A stretch of DNA of 64,000 bases from Alisma plantago-aquatica (lineage: Eukaryota; Streptophyta; Magnoliopsida; Alismatales; Alismataceae), in NCBI GenBank assembly GCA_963693085.1, contig OY856409.1, positions 1,617,289,711-1,617,353,710 on the forward strand, written 5' to 3'. A program made the translations under genes and the position numbers. Below, piece after piece: positions 58,771 through 64,000 of the stretch (its first letter is position 1; the number at the start of each line of letters is the position of its first letter). A model generated the notes under the pieces. That model did not search any database. It worked only from the letters and a program-made list of their open reading frames with translations, and was not told where the DNA came from.

Positions 58771-60028
58771 ATGAAACATAATTACCCAACACGAATAATA
58801 GTATTAAATTCTCATTACTTACTATGTTTTTAAGTGTTAAATAATTCAATAAATAAACTCTATTTCTACAAAAGAATATCAAAATTTGGCATTACCGACA
58901 AGGCAACTAGAATGGTTAGGTGTTTTTTACTATTATAATAGAATTATGCATGTTTATGTTCTTAGTAATATCAATTTTCATAGTAATCTGAATAGTTTCA
59001 CAATACCTAATAATTAAACTAACATTTGTAAATTAGGACAAAAATAATTTCTCAAAAAATATAAAAAGATAGCAATAAGACATGGAGTCTTGAAGAGAGA
59101 TGCTTATTTCTAGCCAGTATTATCACTAAAATAAAGTGAATTTAGTGAAAAAAGTTGTAAAGATCCCTAGTCAAGTTTGTTGGATTTAGGCATAAGGATG
59201 CCTCACGTTAGTAGTTAAAGATAATATTTCATAGGTGTAGACTTCAATGGTTGTTATAGCTATCATCTTCATTATTATAATAATGCCTTTTCTTTCTAAG
59301 TGCATTATATACATATAATCTTATCTAATTGTCTATAATGTGAAACATACAAATATCCACATAAATGTTAAAATGAAATCCATTATTGCTTGTTATTATG
59401 CCAGACTGATCTATCAATTTTCATTTGGTAAGGTTTAGACATTCATAATATTTTTTATATACATGTGTTGAAGATGAATGAATGTTAATAAATGAGTTAA
59501 TTAATATTTAAAATTTGAAATCAATATTAGTTATTACTATGATATTTCATTTTATATTGTTCTAATATTGTCTTTACTATGTGAATTATTTATCATCATA
59601 TGATGATGATACTATTGGAGAGGTGTTGTAATAAAAATAGTTTTAAAATTATCTAATATAAATATATATGACACCAAATATCTAAGACTTTTGTGTATGG
59701 ATATAGCACACATTTAGTTTAACTATGACTACAAGTGATACACTTTGATAAAGACATTGTGTTATAGCTAATATTAGTTTAAGAAAATAAAACCTTGCAC
59801 TTTTACATGGAAAGAGAAAATAATATTAATATGTATGCGCACATTAATGTATGTTTGTGCGCATATGTGAGTGGGTTGGTGTAGACATCATGAAAGTACA
59901 AGAAAGGTTACTATTCCTAATTAGATATATAACACTTTAATTGAGAAAAAAATGACAATTCCTTTCTCATAGTGTTTGCAATACTAGAAAATCAATTAAA
60001 CTAATTATTTGTATATTGATATGTATTA
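58771..60028. other. AT-rich spacer
   Basis: No coding region or repeat family recognised. Confidence 0.5.
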
Positions 60029-60451
60029 TCTTATAATGTAGTCCATTTCCAAGCCAGAGATTTCCTTGAAGGTGTTCATGCAATTCATGATGCCATCAAC
60101 ACTTTGCTCGTTTGCTTCAGAGAAAATAAGGAGATCATCAGCAAAGATGAGATGCGCCACCTTAGTATCACCTGCAACAAGCGGGTTAATAGAGCCATTT
60201 TCAACAGCTTCATTAATAATAGATGAAAACCCTTGCATGCCTATGAAAAACAAATAAGGGGCCAGGGGGTCACCCTGCCGTATACCCCTAGATTCTTGAA
60301 TGAGGTCCGATGGAGCTCCATTAATTAGTATTTGGAAAGAGGCAGTGTTCAAACACTCTTTCACCCATTGGATCCAGCAATCCGGAAAGCCCATGCCATA
60401 CATCACATCAAGGATATAGTTCCTATCAATAGAATCATACGCCTTGCTCAA
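60026..60451 (-). pseudogene. L1-type reverse transcriptase, inverted segment
   Basis: 142 codons open on the minus strand: SKAYDSIDRNY (first catalytic aspartate in AYD), NGAPSDLIQESRGIRQGDPLA, then HLIFADDLLIFSEANEQS with an intact FADD box at 60134-60145 and FKEISGLE. The last six codons read into the target duplication. Upstream on the same strand (60452-60583) CAFVKGHRISDAILLANEL continues the domain, but a one-base shift and a stop separate it. It is not a gene: no start, and truncated on both sides by the insertion process. Confidence 0.9.
60029..60046. repeat. 18-bp target duplication of the L1 insertion (left)
   Basis: TCTTATAATGTAGTCCAT is repeated exactly at 61995-62012, right after an A tail. 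Long variable duplications are typical of target-primed reverse transcription. Confidence 0.96.
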
Positions 60452-60584
60452 TTAGCCTTAAGGCATAATTTTTTCCTGACTTGAGGTTTCTTGAAATCAT
60501 GAACCAACTCATTGGCCAAGAGGATCGCATCAGAGATTCTATGCCCTTTAACAAAAGCGCATTGGCTAATGTCAATTAAGGTGG

Positions 60585-61262
60585 ATGAGCCAACTTTTCC
60601 TAAGCAACTCAACCCCTAAAGCACTCAACTGTAAGATGAAGGTTGCTGAATGTGAATTCCCTGTTCGATACTTGGGTCTTCCTTTATTTGTAGGTTGGCT
60701 CACTAAGGCTACGTGCACCCCCCTCATTGATAGGATTAAGATGAAGCTTGATTCTTGGAAGACTATCTTCTTGTCAATGGCGGGCAGACTTGAGTTAATC
60801 ATTTCCACTCTCTCTTCCTATCATTTGTTCTGGACTGGTGTGTTTCCTCTTCCTAAGGCAACTATGGGAGAGATTGAGAGGCTTTACCGGAACTTCCTGT
60901 GGGGTGACAAGGAAGATAGTAGACACTTTCATACAGTGGCTTGGGACGATATTTGCAAACCAAAACAAGGAGGCCTTTCTATAAGGAAGGTCGAGGACTG
61001 GAGTAAAGCTGGTCTACTCAGACTTCTTTGGGACATATCAAATAAAAAGAATACTCTGTGGATAAGATGGGTGCATAGAAAATACATCAAGTCAGAGACA
61101 TTATGGTCTTGCTGCTCCAAACCAACTCAAAGCTGGATGTGGAAATCTCTTCTGAAAGCCAGAGATGAGTTTTCCCACCTAGTGAGATTCTCTATTGGAG
61201 ATGGCTCATCCATTCCCTCTAGAAGGATCCCTGGATTCAAGGAAGATTCTTGGATGAGGTGA
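60585..61262 (+). pseudogene. L1-type ORF2 post-RT domain, sense segment
   Basis: 226 codons open, starting at SQLFLSNSTPKAL. It includes FPVRYLGLPLFVG, a DRIKMKLDSWKTIFLSMAGRL block, FPLPKATMGEIERLYRNFLWG, WDDICKPKQGGLSIRKVEDW and FSIGDGSSIP. These match the conserved stretch after RT in plant L1 ORF2 (RYLGLPL, SWxxKxLSxAGRLxLI, LPKxVxxxIexixRxFLW, GGLGIR). A frameshift near 61220 moves the reading to the frame used from 61250. Confidence 0.9.
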
Positions 61263-61825
61263 TTACAGATGCAAGAGCCCTAAAGCTAAGGTCAAGTACT
61301 AGCAGCAGTGCTAACGTGTCTTCCATTATTGCTGATGGCAGTTGGTCTGTACCAGTAACTCGAGGCAGCAAAGAGCTAATGGAGGTATGCGTTGGTTTGC
61401 AGCTGAAGACTAGCGACGCTTGCTACTTCAATAACCTCGAATCCTTCACTCTGAAGGGTGTGTGGAAATTGTGCAGGAAATGCAATAGTAACTGCAATTA
61501 GGCGTTGTGGCTTTGGAAGTCTATTGCCCCCAACCGGATTAAGATCAACTACTGGAAAATCATCCAATATCGAATAGTAACTGAATATTTTCTGCAGAAA
61601 AAAGGATACTCCCTTGCTTCAAGGTGTTGTCTATGCACCAAACAGCAAGAAACCATGCATCACTTGCTATGGGCATGTGAATTTACGAAGACACTTTGGG
61701 AAAGAGCCATCTCTCGATTGCTTTTTATTCCAGAGTCTACTGAAAGCCTGATCTGTATCAAAGAGAAGAACTGCAAACTTCTGAGCCAACTCATTATTTA
61801 CTACATGTGGAGTGGTAGAAACTGA
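61250..61825 (+). pseudogene. L1-type ORF2 C-terminus with zf-RVT domain
   Basis: The same frame holds 61250-61501 and, after an in-frame TAG at 61499-61501, 61505-61825. LWKSIAPNRIKINYW and RCCLCTKQQETMHHLLWACEFTKTLW match the zf-RVT domain (W-x-PxKV, CxxC-x-ExxxHLxxxCxxxxxxW), whose Cys/His ligands are all visible. A 3' untranslated stretch (about 61826-61985) follows, with CTTTTTTCTTTGAGCC. Confidence 0.88.
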
Positions 61826-61994
61826 TTCTTTTTTGATAGTGTAAAGCCGTCTATTACTAATGTATGGAGGCTTATAGAAAATGACCATATTGCCCTGCGT
61901 AGATAGGGCTTTTTTCTTTGAGCCAAGCTCAACCACTTGTACAGTTCTTTTTTGTGAATGATATAGAAGGAGCACGCTTACTGATAAAAAAAAA

Positions 61995-62012
61995 TCTTAT
62001 AATGTAGTCCAT
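61995..62012. repeat. 18-bp target duplication of the L1 insertion (right)
   Basis: Exact repeat of 60029-60046, directly after nine As (61986-61994). Confidence 0.96.
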
Positions 62013-62052
62013 ACTTGTTATTATCATTCTTTCCTTTAGCATGTATATGATT

Positions 62053-62203
62053 TATATTTTCTAAGAAACATGGCATAATATTCTTGTGTAGAGGAGTTTC
62101 TGCACACTAAGTTCAGTGTTATAAGTATTATATTTGCTAAGAAACATGGCACAATATTCTTTTTTAGAGGAGTTTGTGCACACTAAGTTCAATATTGGAT
62201 GTG
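62053..62203. repeat. Direct tandem duplication, 76-bp period
   Basis: Two copies of a unit containing CTAAGAAACATGGCATAATA and GTGCACACTAAGTTCA, at 62053-62128 and 62129-62203. They differ at about a tenth of positions. Non-coding. Confidence 0.88.
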
Positions 62204-62695
62204 GAAACTTTAAGGAGAACATATTAGAGAAAGTCTTCATATCAATATTAAAGAAAACAAAGAAGAAAACCAAAATAACATCTCTATATTAAAATAATAT
62301 ACACACTAGAGATATTTTAAATATGATTTTCATAATACTACTCTTGGGTGATTCCCCTAAATTTATGATGCATTGACCTTCCCAAAGGAATGTGTTGAAT
62401 TTCATAAGCATCCATCTTTGTGGCACAAAATGCATATGTAATTCAGACACAATCAATAAAAGTATCTTAAAATAAAATATGACCACTTATATTATGTGAA
62501 AATATCTTGTATTATAATTAGTTTTTCTCCTTGAAGAAGATGAATTCATCAATGTTTTCAATGAATAATAGGCATTTATTTATAAAACTATACAATGTAT
62601 TTTTTTTGAAAATTCATATTACGATGCCAATATTATTTTAAACTATATACTTAAATTGGTCCCATATAAAAAATAGTACAGGTTAATCCATTTCC
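62204..62695. other. AT-rich spacer
   Basis: I see nothing I can assign. Confidence 0.5.
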
Positions 62696-62710
62696 CCCCC
62701 ACACACACAC

Positions 62711-62744
<34 letters not shown>

Positions 62745-62746
62745 AC
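62694..62746. repeat. Compound microsatellite (CA)n(TA)n(TG)n
   Basis: A CA run, a TA run and a TG run follow one another. Because CA and TG are complementary and TA is self-complementary, the whole tract is one long palindrome able to extrude a cruciform. Confidence 0.95.
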
Positions 62747-62749
62747 ACT

Positions 62750-63030
62750 TAGATATGTATTGCTATTATTAAATATATACATTGCCATATTTTCATGGAT
62801 ATATGCATAATCTATTCTTAATACAACATCTACCATCTTGTATAATATTAGTTAAGATTCTATTCCTAATCTTAGACTATAACACATTTCTATTTGAGCA
62901 TATTCATGTTTTGACTATATATATGCATGCGTATTGGTACATATATTTATAGTTTTTTTGGAAATTCTTTCACCATTTTGTTAATTCATGGAATTGTTTT
63001 GGGTAATAATAACTAAATTATGAGGATATG
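62750..63030. other. AT-rich spacer
   Basis: No assignable content. Confidence 0.5.
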
Positions 63031-63034
63031 AATC

Positions 63035-64000
63035 TACCATGATAACAAACAATTTGGTTTCAAGCCTAGAAGATCAACACCCAATGTTATTTTTCTAAGG
63101 AGGCTTATGGAAAAGCATAGAGAAAGCAAAAGAGATCTTCATATGGTTTTTATTGATTTGAAAAAGGCTTATGATCGAGTACCTAGGGAAGTGCTATGGA
63201 TGGCTTTGAAGTAAAAGAGTGTGCCAATCCAATACATTGACTTGATTAAAGACATGTATGATAGCTCTACTCCAAGTGTGAAGACTCCTGGAGGAGAGAC
63301 ACCAACTTTTCCCATCACAGTTGGGATACACCAAGGATCCACACTCAACCCATATATGTTCGTTATTGTTATGTATGAGTTGACAAAGAATGTTCAAGAT
63401 GATATTCTTTGTGTATGTTATTTGCTAATGATTTTTTATTGATTGATAAAACTAGATATGGATTGAATGATAAAGTTGAACTTTGGAAAAAGACATTGGA
63501 ATCAAATGTATTGATGATTATTTAGAACGAAACTGAGTATATGCGTTGTTATTTTAGGCAATCTTGTAGTGTGAATGGTGGACCCAAGTTAGACAAAGTA
63601 GATATACCATAATGTAATAAATTTCCTTACTTGGGTTCTATTATTCAAATATATGAGGATGCGTACAAATGATATTTTTGATAGGATCGCTACATGATGG
63701 TTGAAATGAAGGAGTGTAGTTGGAGTATTATGTGATCAAAAGACCGCTCTCAGATTAAAAAATAAGTTTTATAGAATATCTATACTGCTAACCATGCTCT
63801 ATGGGAGTAAATGTTGGGCGGTGAAGAAACAAGGTCTTAACAAGATGAACGTGGATGAATTGCTTATGTTGAGATCGATGTGTAGGGTGACAAGTAAAGA
63901 TTTCTTGAGAAATGACTATATCAAGAATAAAGTGCGGGTGGTGAACATTTAGGATAGGTTGTTGAGGGTCGACTCCGATGGTATGGACATGTGCAATGCA
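63035..64000 (+). mobile_element. RTE-type LINE, reverse transcriptase to C-terminus, cut by the window end
   Basis: RT blocks appear in order: [32 protein letters not shown] with [47 protein letters not shown] and, near 63425, a frameshifted version of the FADD box (read as FAND). Further on YLGSIIQ, then MLYGSKCWAVKKQ and MLRSMCRVTSKD. The AYDRVPR and YGxECWAVKKQ blocks mark plant RTE-clade LINEs, which differ from the L1-type elements elsewhere here. Stops and frameshifts occur, so it is a pseudogene; its 5' part is missing and its 3' end lies outside. Confidence 0.85.

Larger units (their letters stand above)
60047..61994 (+). mobile_element. 5'-truncated L1-type LINE with inverted 5' segment
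   Basis: The sense part (about 60584-61985, plus strand) holds the ORF2 C-terminal region and 3' UTR and ends in nine As. The inverted part (60047-~60583, minus strand) holds the RT that should precede it. The break falls in RT just after SGLE on one side and before SQLFLSN on the other, so the halves belong to one parent sequence with a few codons lost. Exact 18-bp duplications flank the whole. This is the signature of twin priming. Open frames are long, so it is among the youngest insertions here. Confidence 0.93.

Overview
The window is nuclear DNA of a flowering plant from a repeat-rich, AT-rich genome. Plant-specific evidence: long-LTR Ty3/gypsy elements with an initiator-Met primer site, Athila- and Tat/Ogre-type gypsy pol, plant L1-type and RTE-type LINEs, hAT-type miniature elements, and one HD-Zip class II homeobox gene with the usual three-exon layout. 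The species cannot be named from the sequence. Apart from the homeobox gene, I see no gene that looks intact and host-encoded.

Layout. (1) 1-2439: decayed minus-strand Athila-type pol (reverse transcriptase and RNase H). (2) 2445-14921: an LTR retrotransposon with perfect 5-bp target duplications, two ~5.5-kb LTRs and an internal region of only ~1.5 kb. The internal region encodes gag alone, so the element is non-autonomous. Its LTRs carry arrays of short hairpin-forming repeats. (3) ~15.85-19.5 kb: degenerate plus-strand L1-type LINE. (4) ~20.0-38.4 kb: decayed plus-strand Tat/Ogre-type gypsy element (gag, protease, RT, RNase H, integrase, 3' repeat array, 3' LTR). It is interrupted by two solo LTRs, 25915-28681 and 30846-33921, each with target duplications. 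(5) ~38.9-40.46 kb: minus-strand relative of the Tat LTR, split by a 729-bp hAT-type element with an exact 8-bp duplication. (6) 40.5-43.85 kb: AT-rich spacer. (7) 43996-45079, minus strand: HD-Zip II transcription factor gene. (8) 45.2-47.1 kb: upstream spacer with a long (TA)n tract. (9) 47.1-55.1 kb: three direct tandem units containing LINE ORF2 remnants, the third broken by a copia-type LTR fragment. (10) 55.1-60.0 kb: AT-rich DNA with a second hAT-like element. (11) 60029-62012: an L1-type insertion with an 18-bp target duplication, an A tail and an inverted 5' segment (twin priming). (12) 63.0-64.0 kb: RTE-type LINE running off the window.

The region is a nested transposon graveyard around one regulatory gene. 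The observation most worth pursuing is the gag-only element with very long LTRs. Downstream of its probable promoter lie several families of short stem-loop repeats whose paired bases change together between copies. A second, unrelated LTR in the window shows the same behaviour.
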